DNA of 64,000 bases from Luteolibacter sp. LG18 (GTDB lineage Bacteria; Verrucomicrobiota; Verrucomicrobiia; Verrucomicrobiales; Akkermansiaceae), in contig NZ_AP024600.1 in the NCBI RefSeq assembly GCF_036322585.1, positions 1,798,001 through 1,862,000 on the forward strand. The letters are read 5' to 3'. The position numbers were made by a program, and so were the translations under genes. The notes beneath the pieces are model-generated. The model ran no database searches and was not told the DNA's origin. It saw nothing but the letters and a program-made list of their open reading frames with translations. Below, piece by piece: positions 18,378 to 26,193 of this stretch. Position 1 is the stretch's first letter; the number at the start of each line of letters is the position of its first letter.

Positions 18378-20219
18378 ATGTTACGCAAACGTCTGCTCCT
18401 CGCTCTCAGTGCCCTGGTCATCCTGCTCCTCGGAGTGGGAACGGCCGGGCTGCTGTTGTTGCGGTCGGCCTCCACCGAGTTCGACTCGAAGCTCAAGCAG
18501 TCCACCATGCTGCTCAATGCCGAGAAGCGCCTGCGCGTGGTCACGTCCAACGTCAACACCCGCTACGTCGCCCCGCTCGGTTTTCCGTTTCCGGAGGGCG
18601 GCCGTGTGCCGGACCGCAGGCCCTTTGACGACCAGGCGAAGGACATGCGCGAGGCCGTCCAGATGCTGAGCCGGTCGAGCTCCGGGCCGCGCGCGGAGGA
18701 GACGGTCGAACACCTGTCCGCCGCCTGCGAGGACTACATCTCGCTCTACGACGACTTCTTCTCCCACTACCCGAAGGAGCAGCCCGAGCGCGCGGCGATG
18801 ATCCAGAACGTCTCCCGCCTCACCGGCAAGATCACCGATTACTCGGAAACCGCCGGCTTGTTGTATGAGGAACAGCTCGCCGGAACCACCAGCAACCTGA
18901 AGGCCCGCTCGCTGGACAGCACCCTGTTCGTGTTCTCGCTGATGGTGCTCGGGGTGGTCATCGCGGTGCTGATCTACTTCCACCTTGCCCGCGCCATCGT
19001 CGATCCGGTCGTCAGCCTCGCCCACTCCATCCAGGAGGTGAAACGCGGGAACTTCGAGCTCAGTCTGCCCGAGCCGGTGGTGCACAACGAGCTCTCCTCC
19101 CTCATCCCCGCGTTCAATGAAATGGCGCTCGAGCTGCGCCAGCGCCGCCGCGAGATGGACGAGCGGCTGATGCACACCAATCTCCAGAACCGGGCCGTGC
19201 TCACCGCCATCCCCGCGCCCGTGTTCGTGTTGAACGAGGATGCCTCCATCGACCAACTCAACCCCGCGGCCGAGGTCTTCCAGGCCCGCCTCGGTGTGTC
19301 CGGCCGCCTGCCGGCCACCCTCATGCCCGTCCTGGAGGACTGCATCCGCCACAAGCGGAACTTCCTGCCCGATGACATCCGGGAGGCCGCCCTGTTCCGC
19401 ATCGATGAGGAGGAGCACTACTACCTGCCCCGCATCTTCCGCTTCTCCGCCGAAAAGGGCGAGGGGGTGTGGTGGGCCGTCCTCCTCATGGACGTCACCC
19501 GCTTCCGCTGGCTGGACGAGATGAAGACCAATCTCCTCGCCACCGTCAGCCACGAGATCAAGACCCCGCTCACCGGCATCCGCATGGTACTGCACCTCCT
19601 GTTGGAGGGGCGCACCGGCGGTCTCACGCCGATCCAGCAGAACATGGTCGGCTCCGCCCGCGACGATTGCGAACGGCTGCTCGTCACCTTGAAGCGCCTG
19701 CTCGACCTCGTCCGCGTGGAGAGCGGTGCCAGCCAGCTCCAGCTCCGCCCGGTCGATCTCACGGAATCCGCCGAGCGCGCCCGCCAACTCTTCGCCACCG
19801 TCGCGGAACAACGCGGTTGCGAGATCAAAATCGAGTCCGAGGAACGCCTGCCCCCTGTGAGCGGAGACTCCGTCCGCCTCGATGAAGTGATCCAGAACCT
19901 GCTTTCGAACGCGCTCAAGCACGGCCCCGCCGACCAGCCCGTGGTCATCCGCCTCGTCGCCCGTCCGGACGGCCGCTTCGTGCGCCTGTCCGTCATCGAT
20001 CGCGGATCCGGTGTGCCAGAGGAACTGCGCGGCCGCATTTTCGACAAGTTCTTCCGCGGTCCCGATCCCAAGACGGATGGCGTCGGGCTCGGGCTCTCGA
20101 TTTCACGTGAAATCGTGCTCGCGCATGAAGGCCGCATTGGGTTGCTGGACAACCAGGACGGCCTGACCGAATTTCACGTCGATCTCCCGATCGCACGAAA
20201 TCTCGAAACGTATGAGTGA
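18378..20219 (+). CDS. Membrane sensor histidine kinase (KinB-like)
   Basis: Protein of 613 residues. Two membrane segments (about 6-29 and 182-203) enclose a periplasmic sensor of about 150 residues, followed by HAMP, a PAS-like region (about 275-375), a dimerisation domain with phospho-acceptor His392 in ATVSHEIKTPLTG, and an ATPase domain with NLLSNALKHG and GVGLGLSISREI. It should sense an envelope signal and phosphorylate the flanking regulators. Its gene overlaps the following REC gene by 8 bases. Confidence 0.9.
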   Translation: MLRKRLLLALSALVILLLGVGTAGLLLLRSASTEFDSKLKQSTMLLNAEKRLRVVTSNVNTRYVAPLGFPFPEGGRVPDRRPFDDQAKDMREAVQMLSRSSSGPRAEETVEHLSAACEDYISLYDDFFSHYPKEQPERAAMIQNVSRLTGKITDYSETAGLLYEEQLAGTTSNLKARSLDSTLFVFSLMVLGVVIAVLIYFHLARAIVDPVVSLAHSIQEVKRGNFELSLPEPVVHNELSSLIPAFNEMALELRQRRREMDERLMHTNLQNRAVLTAIPAPVFVLNEDASIDQLNPAAEVFQARLGVSGRLPATLMPVLEDCIRHKRNFLPDDIREAALFRIDEEEHYYLPRIFRFSAEKGEGVWWAVLLMDVTRFRWLDEMKTNLLATVSHEIKTPLTGIRMVLHLLLEGRTGGLTPIQQNMVGSARDDCERLLVTLKRLLDLVRVESGASQLQLRPVDLTESAERARQLFATVAEQRGCEIKIESEERLPPVSGDSVRLDEVIQNLLSNALKHGPADQPVVIRLVARPDGRFVRLSVIDRGSGVPEELRGRIFDKFFRGPDPKTDGVGLGLSISREIVLAHEGRIGLLDNQDGLTEFHVDLPIARNLETYE

Positions 20220-20811
20220 ACCGGGTCAGCGCGTTTCCATCCTGGTCGTCGATGATGAGCCGACCTTGCGCATGGCATTCGCGTTTGCCTTGAAGGAAGA
20301 GGGGGTTGAGGTCGAGGAAGCTCCCAATGGAGCGGAAGCCTTGGCGAAACACGCCGAGCGCCCCTTCGATCTCATCCTGATGGACCTGCGCATGCCCGCG
20401 CTCAATGGCTTGGAAACCCTCGCCCGCCTCCGCGAGCAGGGCGATCGATGTCCGGTCGTGCTCTGCAGCGCCCATCTCACGGCGGAGGACGTGCTGCTGG
20501 CCCTCCGCCACGGCGTCGTCGATTTCCTCTCGAAGCCCGTCGATCTCGAACGCCTGCGCCAAGCCAAGGCAGACGTGCTGGAGCAGCCCGCCACCCCGTG
20601 GGCCAGCGCCCTTTCCCACGCCCGCCGGATGGAGTTCCAGCAGGCGGTGGAGGACCTTCCGGAGGAAACGGAGGAGGGAGAGGACCGCCAGATCTGGAAG
20701 GACACCTTCCGCACGCTGGCTTCTCCAGACCTCCAGCCCGCCGGCTTCTTCGACCCCGAGTCCGGTCGCCTCCACCTTGAGCGGCTGGTGCTGGAAAGCG
20801 ACGTGATGTGA
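20212..20811 (+). CDS. Stand-alone receiver protein with an unfamiliar C-terminal extension
   Basis: Protein of 199 residues. Residues 1-125 form a CheY-like receiver with phospho-acceptor Asp58 in LILMDLRMP and Lys107 in FLSKPVD. The remaining 70 residues are acidic (PEETEEGEDRQ) and have no helix-turn-helix or enzyme motif; the end, GFFDPESGRLHLERL, is unknown to me. It overlaps the kinase gene, so it is probably a second target or a phosphate sink of that kinase. Confidence 0.85.
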   Translation: MSEPGQRVSILVVDDEPTLRMAFAFALKEEGVEVEEAPNGAEALAKHAERPFDLILMDLRMPALNGLETLARLREQGDRCPVVLCSAHLTAEDVLLALRHGVVDFLSKPVDLERLRQAKADVLEQPATPWASALSHARRMEFQQAVEDLPEETEEGEDRQIWKDTFRTLASPDLQPAGFFDPESGRLHLERLVLESDVM

Positions 20812-21194
20812 GCGGATACGCTCTTCTGGTCGTTTGGAGGATTATCGAAACCTTATGGAAGGGCTCCTTCATCCCAACGGGATGACCCATACCAGCCCGG
20901 GGTCCACGACCCCGGGTAAGTGCCAGTAACGGGATGCACCCTGAATGGGTGCCCCATGTGGAGCACGGCCTCGCAATCGGGGGCCTGCTTTTCCTTCGCC
21001 ATGCAGCGTGCAACCGGTGGTGGACAGGCGTTGCAGCCTGCTTGGCCATGATCGCCGACGGAGCGTGCGGATTTTTTCGCAACTATCTCACCATTAGTGG
21101 AATGAGGTGCTGTTCGCCCGCTGGCATCCCCCCTGCGATAGGGAATCATGACGGGTCCACCGCTTCCGGCACCCGCGCACCCAACCGACTACCC
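20812..21194. other. Intergenic region of 383 bases holding a multi-hairpin repeat
   Basis: No gene is supported here. The first 140 bases hold the structured repeat described separately. The remaining about 240 bases have no clear motif; the promoter of the following lipoprotein is presumably in the last 100 bases. Confidence 0.5.
20870..20952. repeat. Structured repeat with three consecutive perfect hairpins
   Basis: Three stems follow each other: CATCCC-AAC-GGGATG (20870-20884), CCCGGGGTC-CAC-GACCCCGGG (20896-20916) and GCACCC-TGAAT-GGGTGC (20936-20952). The word AACGGGATG occurs twice (20876 and 20928). I recall similar chains of CCCAACGGGAT, CCCGGG-type and GCACCC hairpins as dispersed repeats in Verrucomicrobia and Planctomycetes; that recollection is not checked. 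It could also help end the upstream operon's transcript. Confidence 0.65.
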
Positions 21195-21389
21195 ATGAGA
21201 ATCAAACTCCTGCTGGCCTTCTGTATCTTCCCTTTTTTCGTGCCCCTCGTCTCCTGTGAGAAAAAAGGCCCCGCCGAGAGAAGCGGCGAGCAAATCGACA
21301 AGGCCGTCGAGAGCGTCAAGGACGCCGTCGATCCGAAGGGCCCCGCCGAAAAGACCGGCGAGAAGATCGACAAGGCCCTCGGCAAGTAA
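21195..21389 (+). CDS. Small lipoprotein with an internal duplication
   Basis: Protein of 64 residues. The signal peptide ends in a lipobox (PLVSC), so Cys21 is probably lipidated. The mature part is two copies of a charged unit, KGPAERSGEQIDKAVESVKD and KGPAEKTGEKIDKALGK, likely amphipathic helices. The pattern resembles small entericidin-like or stress-type lipoproteins, but no function is known to me. The csbD gene starts 38 bases downstream. Confidence 0.75.
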   Translation: MRIKLLLAFCIFPFFVPLVSCEKKGPAERSGEQIDKAVESVKDAVDPKGPAEKTGEKIDKALGK

Positions 21390-21427
21390 CCCTCTCCCTC
21401 CTCTTCAAACACCAACCCTGAAACGCC

Positions 21428-21622
21428 ATGAACAAGCAGCAGCTCAAAGGAAACTGGAACGTGATCAAGGGCCGCCTGAAAAAGGCCTACGCCGATCTCA
21501 CCGATGACGATCTCAAGCACGCCGAGGGCAACCTCGATGAACTCGTCGGCATCATCCAGAAGCGCGTCGGCCGCCAGCAGGACGAGATCCGGCGCGAGGT
21601 GGAGGACATGCTTCGCCACTAA
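21428..21622 (+). CDS. CsbD family stress protein
   Basis: Protein of 64 residues with the CsbD pattern: MNKQQLKGNWNVIKGRLKKA, then TDDDLKHAEGNLDELVGIIQ. CsbD proteins are small, helical and often induced by general stress, but their molecular role is not known. The gene lies between a small lipoprotein gene and a strong terminator. Confidence 0.9.
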   Translation: MNKQQLKGNWNVIKGRLKKAYADLTDDDLKHAEGNLDELVGIIQKRVGRQQDEIRREVEDMLRH

Positions 21623-21629
21623 CCGCTAA

Positions 21630-21645
21630 CCATTCCGCGGAATGG
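21630..21645. repeat. 16-base perfect palindrome after csbD
   Basis: CCATTCCGCGGAATGG reads the same on both strands. It lies between the csbD stop and the terminator hairpin and may be an operator-like site or part of the 3' end. Confidence 0.4.
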
Positions 21646-21649
21646 AATC

Positions 21650-21682
21650 ACGGCACGGGCCCCGCGCCCGCGCCGTTTTTTT
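21650..21682 (+). terminator. Terminator after csbD
   Basis: Stem ACGGC-A-CGGGC with GCCCG-C-GCCGT around a short loop, followed immediately by seven T. A strong rho-independent terminator for the lipoprotein-csbD transcript. Confidence 0.9.
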
Positions 21683-21716
21683 GCGGGATTCCCGCCGTTT
21701 CCGGAAAACTGGGGAC

Positions 21717-21745
21717 TTGTGAATGCCGCCCGGCGCGGCTAGAGT
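21717..21745 (+). promoter_or_regulatory. Possible sigma-70-type promoter for the YqjD-like gene
   Basis: TTGTGA (21717-21722) and TAGAGT (21740-21745) are 17 bases apart and lie about 60 bases before the start codon. This is a fair but unproven match to -35 and -10 boxes. Confidence 0.4.
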
Positions 21746-21804
21746 GGCACGCTTGGTCTCCAGGCGATGTTTTGGGGGCCTTTCCATTTCAACCCACCAT
21801 CGAC

Positions 21805-22161
21805 ATGAGATTCCCGATCAACCAACGCACCGGCTCCCTCGCCCAGCGGGTCAGGGATGACGTCCGGCTCCTCTCCTCGGACACGAAGAGCCTCCTGCGC
21901 CAAGCGCTCAATGACGAGCTGCCCGCCGCCAAACAGCGCTTCGTGAAGACCGCCACCGATGGCATCGACCGCAGCCGTGCCTGGCTCATCACGGGCTCCC
22001 GCACCCTCCGCCGTGACCAACGCACGCCCTACGTGCTCGGTGCCGTCGGGGTCGCCGCTCTGGCCGGAGTCGCCTGGCTCGCGTGGCAGAAGTTCAGCGG
22101 CGGTTTTGGAGCCAATGGCTCGCGGACCGTCTTCGGTGACATTCCCGTGGAGGAAGATTGA
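21805..22161 (+). CDS. Small YqjD/ElaB-like (DUF883-type) membrane protein
   Basis: Protein of 118 residues. An N-terminal helical, charged region of about 75 residues is followed by one hydrophobic segment (VLGAVGVAALAGVAWLAW) and a short tail. That layout resembles the C-tail-anchored YqjD/ElaB group, made in stationary phase in E. coli and linked to ribosomes there. Sequence similarity is weak, so the name is tentative. Its neighbourhood of Dps, CsbD and a lipoprotein supports a stress role. Confidence 0.55.
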   Translation: MRFPINQRTGSLAQRVRDDVRLLSSDTKSLLRQALNDELPAAKQRFVKTATDGIDRSRAWLITGSRTLRRDQRTPYVLGAVGVAALAGVAWLAWQKFSGGFGANGSRTVFGDIPVEED

Positions 22162-22170
22162 ACGCCCGCT

Positions 22171-23046
22171 CTAGCGGAGCGGCTCCATCGGGCCGTTCCG
22201 CTCGTCGTGCAGCACGGCGGTGTCCAAACCGTCCAGGACGAGCACGCCCTGAAGCGAGGAAATGCGCGTCGCGTCGCTCCACTGCCACACGATCCGGCCC
22301 GCGGCATCGAACTCCAGCAGTTGGATCCCGGACTCGCCGAAGCCCTCGCCATGGCCCTGCCAGTTCGCGAGCACGATATGGTCGTTGGCCAGCAGTTGGA
22401 AGGTGGCGTAGAAGAACGGATTCACCGCCTCCGGCACCTCGTCCTTGCCGCCGAATTGCCGGATCACCGTGCCATCCGCCGCCAGTTCCACCAGGAACGC
22501 GCCGTAGCCCGCGGAGACGAGCAGATGCCCGTCCGGCCGCTGCACCGACTTCCACGCGTGGTAGAAGCCCTCCACCGGATAGTCCCGCAGGTAGGTGCCA
22601 TCCGGCGAGCCCTCGCGGATCCGGTCGTTGCAGGACATCAGGTAGGTGCCGCGCGCCGTCTGGCGGATCAGGCGCACGTAGTCGCCTTCGAACGTGGTCT
22701 TGCGCACGATCTCGTGGGAGGCGTCCAGTTCCAGCACCACCACGCCGGTGGTGCCATCCAGATCCACTCCCGCCAGCAGCGTGTGGCCGTCCGGCTGGCG
22801 TCGCGCTGCCGTCACCCCTTCCAGTTCCGAAAACTCCGCGAGCACCGCACCGGTGGCGATATCGAACTCGCTGAACCCGTGGTGGTGCCCCACCAGCAGC
22901 CGGTTGCTCCCGATCAATTGCAAATCCCGCGCCTGCGGATGCCCGATCGGCACCGTCCAATCGCGCTCCGGATGCACCTCATCCACATGCAGCAGGGCAG
23001 CGTGGCCTTCGTCGATCGCCAGGAAACGGTGTTGGATGCGGCTCAT
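22171..23046 (-). CDS. Beta-propeller protein of unknown function
   Basis: Protein of 291 residues without signal peptide in the chosen start. Repeated blades of the type RQPDGHTLLAGVDLDG, ARGTYLMSCNDRIREG and RPDGHLLVSAGYGAFLVEL indicate a propeller of the NHL or arylsulfotransferase-like sort; no catalytic residue can be named. The ATG at 23046 is preferred because the longer frame from 23109 adds an unconvincing N-terminus. It is convergent with the YqjD-like gene, 9 bases apart. Confidence 0.6.
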   Translation of the reverse strand: MSRIQHRFLAIDEGHAALLHVDEVHPERDWTVPIGHPQARDLQLIGSNRLLVGHHHGFSEFDIATGAVLAEFSELEGVTAARRQPDGHTLLAGVDLDGTTGVVVLELDASHEIVRKTTFEGDYVRLIRQTARGTYLMSCNDRIREGSPDGTYLRDYPVEGFYHAWKSVQRPDGHLLVSAGYGAFLVELAADGTVIRQFGGKDEVPEAVNPFFYATFQLLANDHIVLANWQGHGEGFGESGIQLLEFDAAGRIVWQWSDATRISSLQGVLVLDGLDTAVLHDERNGPMEPLR

Positions 23047-23130
23047 TCGGTGTATCCGGCCATCCACCCGGCCTGCGGCCGTTCTGGCAAGGATCGGGTT
23101 GCTAACCATGGTAAGCCGCGCGCTGCCGAA

Positions 23131-23164
23131 AAAAAAGCCCGCTTCCTTCCGGAAGCGGGCTTTT
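23131..23164 (-). terminator. Strong hairpin terminator after tsf, upstream of the propeller gene
   Basis: AAAAGCCCGCTTCC (23133-23146) and GGAAGCGGGCTTTT (23151-23164) pair perfectly around TTCC, with an A-tract that gives U residues on the minus strand. It lies about 30 bases past the tsf stop and ends the rpsB-tsf transcript. Confidence 0.9.
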
Positions 23165-23195
23165 CAAATTCAGCGGATCGATCCGCGGCCGTGGC

Positions 23196-24062
23196 TTATT
23201 CGCCGAGGCCGAAGCGGACGAAGCGGCGCACGGTGAGCGTGTCGCCGAGCTCCTTGCCCTTGGCTTCGAGCAGCTTGTTGATGCTGGTGTCCGGGTCCTT
23301 CACGAAACCCTGCTCCAGGAAGCAGCTCTCGGCGAAGAACTTGCCGATCTTGCCGGTGATGATGTTCTCGATGATGTTGGCCGGCTTGCCGGAGTCGGCG
23401 AGCTGGGCGCGGAAGATTTCCTTCTCGGCTTCCACCACGTCGGCCGGGATGTCCTCGCGGGACAGACCGCGCGGGGCGGCGGCGGCGATGTGGAGGGTCA
23501 GGTCCTTCACCAGCTCGCGGAAGCCAGCGGTGGAGGCGGTTTCGGCATTGCCGGCACCGACCTCGATGAGCACGCCGACCTTGCCACCCATGTGGATGTA
23601 GGAGGACACCGCGCCTTCGCCGGTGGCGTCGAAGCGGACGTACTTGCGGAACTGGAGGTTCTCGCCGACTTCGGCGATCTTCGCCTTCACGGTCTCCTCG
23701 ACCGGGGAGCCCTGGAAAGAAACCTGCTGGGCGGCCTCGAGGTCGGCGGCCGAGCTGGCGATGAGGGTGTCGGCGAGGCCGTTGACGAAGCCCTGGAAGT
23801 TGTCGTTGCGGGACACGAAGTCGGTCTCGCAGTTCACTTCGAGCAGGATGCCGGACTTGCCGTTCTCGGAGAGGCGGGCGGTGATGATGCCTTCGTTGGC
23901 GGCGCGGTCGGCCTTCGAGGAGGCCTTCACGATGCCCTTCTCGCGCAGCAGCTTCGCGGCGGCTTCAAGGTCACCCTGGGTCTCTTCGAGGGCGCGCTTG
24001 CAGTCCATCATGCCGGCGTTGGTCTTCTTGCGGAGGTCGTTGACGAGGGAAGCGGTGATCAT
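23196..24062 (-). CDS. tsf: Translation elongation factor Ts
   Basis: Protein of 288 residues, a normal EF-Ts length. EF-Ts exchanges GDP for GTP on EF-Tu. The N-terminal UBA-like domain (VNDLRKKTNAGMMDCKRAL) and the core motifs NCETDFVSRND and HIAAAAPRGLSREDIP are present. It lies 83 bases downstream of rpsB in the usual order, with a hairpin in the gap. Confidence 0.97.
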   Translation of the reverse strand: MITASLVNDLRKKTNAGMMDCKRALEETQGDLEAAAKLLREKGIVKASSKADRAANEGIITARLSENGKSGILLEVNCETDFVSRNDNFQGFVNGLADTLIASSAADLEAAQQVSFQGSPVEETVKAKIAEVGENLQFRKYVRFDATGEGAVSSYIHMGGKVGVLIEVGAGNAETASTAGFRELVKDLTLHIAAAAPRGLSREDIPADVVEAEKEIFRAQLADSGKPANIIENIITGKIGKFFAESCFLEQGFVKDPDTSINKLLEAKGKELGDTLTVRRFVRFGLGE

Positions 24063-24087
24063 AGCGGTTCGTTGGAAAGCGTTTGGT

Positions 24088-24132
24088 GGGAAAACAAAAC
24101 GGGCGGCCTATGGTGGTTGCCAAGGCCGCCCG
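24088..24132 (-). terminator. Attenuator-like hairpin between rpsB and tsf
   Basis: CGGGCGGCCT (24100-24109) and AGGCCGCCCG (24123-24132) form a 10-base-pair stem with a 13-base loop. On the minus strand it is followed by GTTTTGTTTT. It begins 14 bases after the rpsB stop. A partial terminator at this place would make more S2 than EF-Ts; E. coli also has a regulatory site between these genes. Confidence 0.75.
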
Positions 24133-24145
24133 CGTGACAAAGCGG

Positions 24146-24829
24146 TCAGGCCTTGGCGGAGACGACGATGGCGTCCACCAGGTTCTGGAGCACGATGCGG
24201 ATCGAGCGGATCGCGTCGTCGTTGGCCGGGATCGGGTACTGCACCACGGACGGGTCGGCGTTGGTGTCCACGATCGCGACGATCGGGATTTCCAGACGGC
24301 GGGCCTCGGCCACGGCGATGGACTCACGGGCGGAGTCCACGATCACCACGGCGTCCGGCTTCTGCTCCATGCCACGCACGCCCTTGAGGTTGCGCAGGAG
24401 CTTCTCGCGCTCACGGCCGAGGGCGGCGAGCTCCTTCTTGGACATGGACTTGAATTCCGGCTGCTTCTCGAGGTTCTCGAGGTAGTTGAGGCGCTCCACC
24501 GACTTGCGCACGGTGGCGCTGTTGGTGAGCATGCCACCGAGCCAGCGGTGGTTCACGTAGAACTGGCCGGTCGCCTCGGCGGCTTCACGGACGGCGTCCT
24601 GAGCCTGGCGCTTGCAGCCCACGAAAAGGATCTTCTTGCCCTTGCCGGCAAGCTCCGAGAGGAAGTCCGAAGCCTTGTCGAGCTGCTGGACGGTCTTCTC
24701 GAGGTTGATGATGTAGATGCCACCCTTGTCCTTCATGAGGAAGGGCTTCATCTTCGGGTTCCACTTCTTGGTCTGGTGACCGTAGTGGACGCCGGCGTCC
24801 ACCATCTCGGAGATAAGTTCGTTGATCAT
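24146..24829 (-). CDS. rpsB: 30S ribosomal protein S2
   Basis: Protein of 227 residues, slightly shorter than in E. coli because the C-terminal tail is brief. Motifs: [39 protein letters not shown] and [11 protein letters not shown]. The ATG at 24829 starts at [10 protein letters not shown], where S2 proteins begin; the open frame upstream is not S2-like. First gene of rpsB-tsf. Confidence 0.97.
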   Translation of the reverse strand: MINELISEMVDAGVHYGHQTKKWNPKMKPFLMKDKGGIYIINLEKTVQQLDKASDFLSELAGKGKKILFVGCKRQAQDAVREAAEATGQFYVNHRWLGGMLTNSATVRKSVERLNYLENLEKQPEFKSMSKKELAALGREREKLLRNLKGVRGMEQKPDAVVIVDSARESIAVAEARRLEIPIVAIVDTNADPSVVQYPIPANDDAIRSIRIVLQNLVDAIVVSAKA

Positions 24830-25079
24830 TGGTATTTCAGGTGTCCCGCCTTGATTCAGGCCGGGCGATTCTCGGAAAATCCGCCGCTTTGAGGTCCCTC
24901 CGATCTTCCATTGGTGAATTGGCGGCGCGAGGAGGGACGCGCGGGGTACGGGATAGGGGACCCCTTGGCAAGGCAAAACCGCGCAAAACGAACAGGTTGC
25001 CTGTCCGGCCGATGGCTTTCACACCCCTCCTTCGGGCTGGCAAGCGGCGGGGCGACTCGCCATTCTGCCCGCCGAATTG

Positions 25080-26192
25080 ATGGTTTCCCCGGTCCGCCTT
25101 CTGGTCTTCCTCTCCCTCGCGGCAACCGCCGCCGCGGCCCCGCCGATGGAGCTGTGGTTCCAAGCTCCCGCCCGGGAGGCGAAGGACGCCCTGCCGGTGG
25201 GAAATGGCAAAACCGCGGTCCTCGTGTCCGGGGACCCGAAGGTGGAGCGCCTCGTGTCTTCCGCCGGGGACTTTACGCTGCGGATCGATTGGTTGGATGG
25301 CGACCGGCCCACCACCGACTACCGGCGTTCGCTCGACCTCCGCGACGGTCTGGCGGTCACGACCTGGAAACGCGGCGGCAGTTTGATCACCACCACCGTC
25401 CTCGCCAGCCGCGCCGATGACGTGGTCCTCGTCCACCTGCTGGCGGGCATGCCGGGAGCCCTCGGGTTCCGCGCCACACTGGAAGGAAAAGGGATCGCTT
25501 CCATCGGCGACCGCGCCGAGCTGCTCTTGAAAGACCCTTCCACTCCCTCCGCCCCCGTGACCCGGGCCTGGGTGCTGCCGTTCGAATCCGAGGTGGAGCC
25601 GGACGGCAACTCGATGGTGATCCGTGGGGAAGGGGAGGCCATGATCGTGCTGGCCCGTGCTCCGGAGCCCGCTGCTGGGGAGGCTTGGAAGCGGTTGGCC
25701 ACCCGTTACGGCGGCCCGGACGAGCATCCGGACCTCTCGAAGGTCTGGGCCGGAGCCCTCGCCGCCCATCAGGTGAAGCACCGCTCCCTGATGGACCGCT
25801 GCACGCTCGATCTCGGAGGCCACGAAGCTGCCGCCAAACCTACCGACGAGCGCGTGAAGGCCGCCGCGGGTACCCGTTCCGATCAGGATCTCGCTGCCCT
25901 TTTGTTCCACGACTATCTCTACCGGGCCCAAACGTTGCAGGGTGATCCTCCCGCCCGGCCCGACACCGCGGACCTGCTGGTTTCCTCCCGGAATGACGTG
26001 ATTCACCTGCTCCCGGCCCTCCCGGCGGCCTGGAAGACCGGCACCGCCAAGGGTCTTCCGGTCGCCGGAGGCCTGACCGTCGATCTGGAATGGCAGGATG
26101 GAACGCTCGTCCGCCGGGCGGTTCACGCCCCCGCCCCGCTCAAAGTGCGGGTGAATGAAGGCGGGCGGGAAAGCGAGATCCTCGCCGAGTAG
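25080..26192 (+). CDS. Secreted GH95-like protein lacking the catalytic core
   Basis: Protein of 370 residues with a signal peptide (VRLLVFLSLAATAAAAPP). Residues about 25-200 resemble the N-terminal beta-sandwich of GH95. The linker helices HQVKHRSLMDRCTLDLGG and LLFHDYLYRA match the intact GH95 encoded at 53251. The sequence then passes directly to the C-terminal domain (VIHLLPALPAAWKTGTAKGL). The roughly 330-residue barrel that carries the catalytic Asn, Glu and Asp in GH95 is absent, and the frame stays open. It is probably a binding protein or a decaying enzyme. The gene is convergent with the next gene, one base apart. Confidence 0.75.
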   Translation: MVSPVRLLVFLSLAATAAAAPPMELWFQAPAREAKDALPVGNGKTAVLVSGDPKVERLVSSAGDFTLRIDWLDGDRPTTDYRRSLDLRDGLAVTTWKRGGSLITTTVLASRADDVVLVHLLAGMPGALGFRATLEGKGIASIGDRAELLLKDPSTPSAPVTRAWVLPFESEVEPDGNSMVIRGEGEAMIVLARAPEPAAGEAWKRLATRYGGPDEHPDLSKVWAGALAAHQVKHRSLMDRCTLDLGGHEAAAKPTDERVKAAAGTRSDQDLAALLFHDYLYRAQTLQGDPPARPDTADLLVSSRNDVIHLLPALPAAWKTGTAKGLPVAGGLTVDLEWQDGTLVRRAVHAPAPLKVRVNEGGRESEILAE

Positions 26193-26193
26193 C

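Noticed and set aside
20934-21194. Upstream extension of the small lipoprotein
   Set aside because: The lipobox signal starts at 21195, and the extension runs through repeat DNA without protein-like features.
24830-24976. Longer start for ribosomal protein S2
   Set aside because: S2 proteins begin at the [10 protein letters not shown] region; the added 49 residues are not S2-like and would occupy the promoter/leader region.
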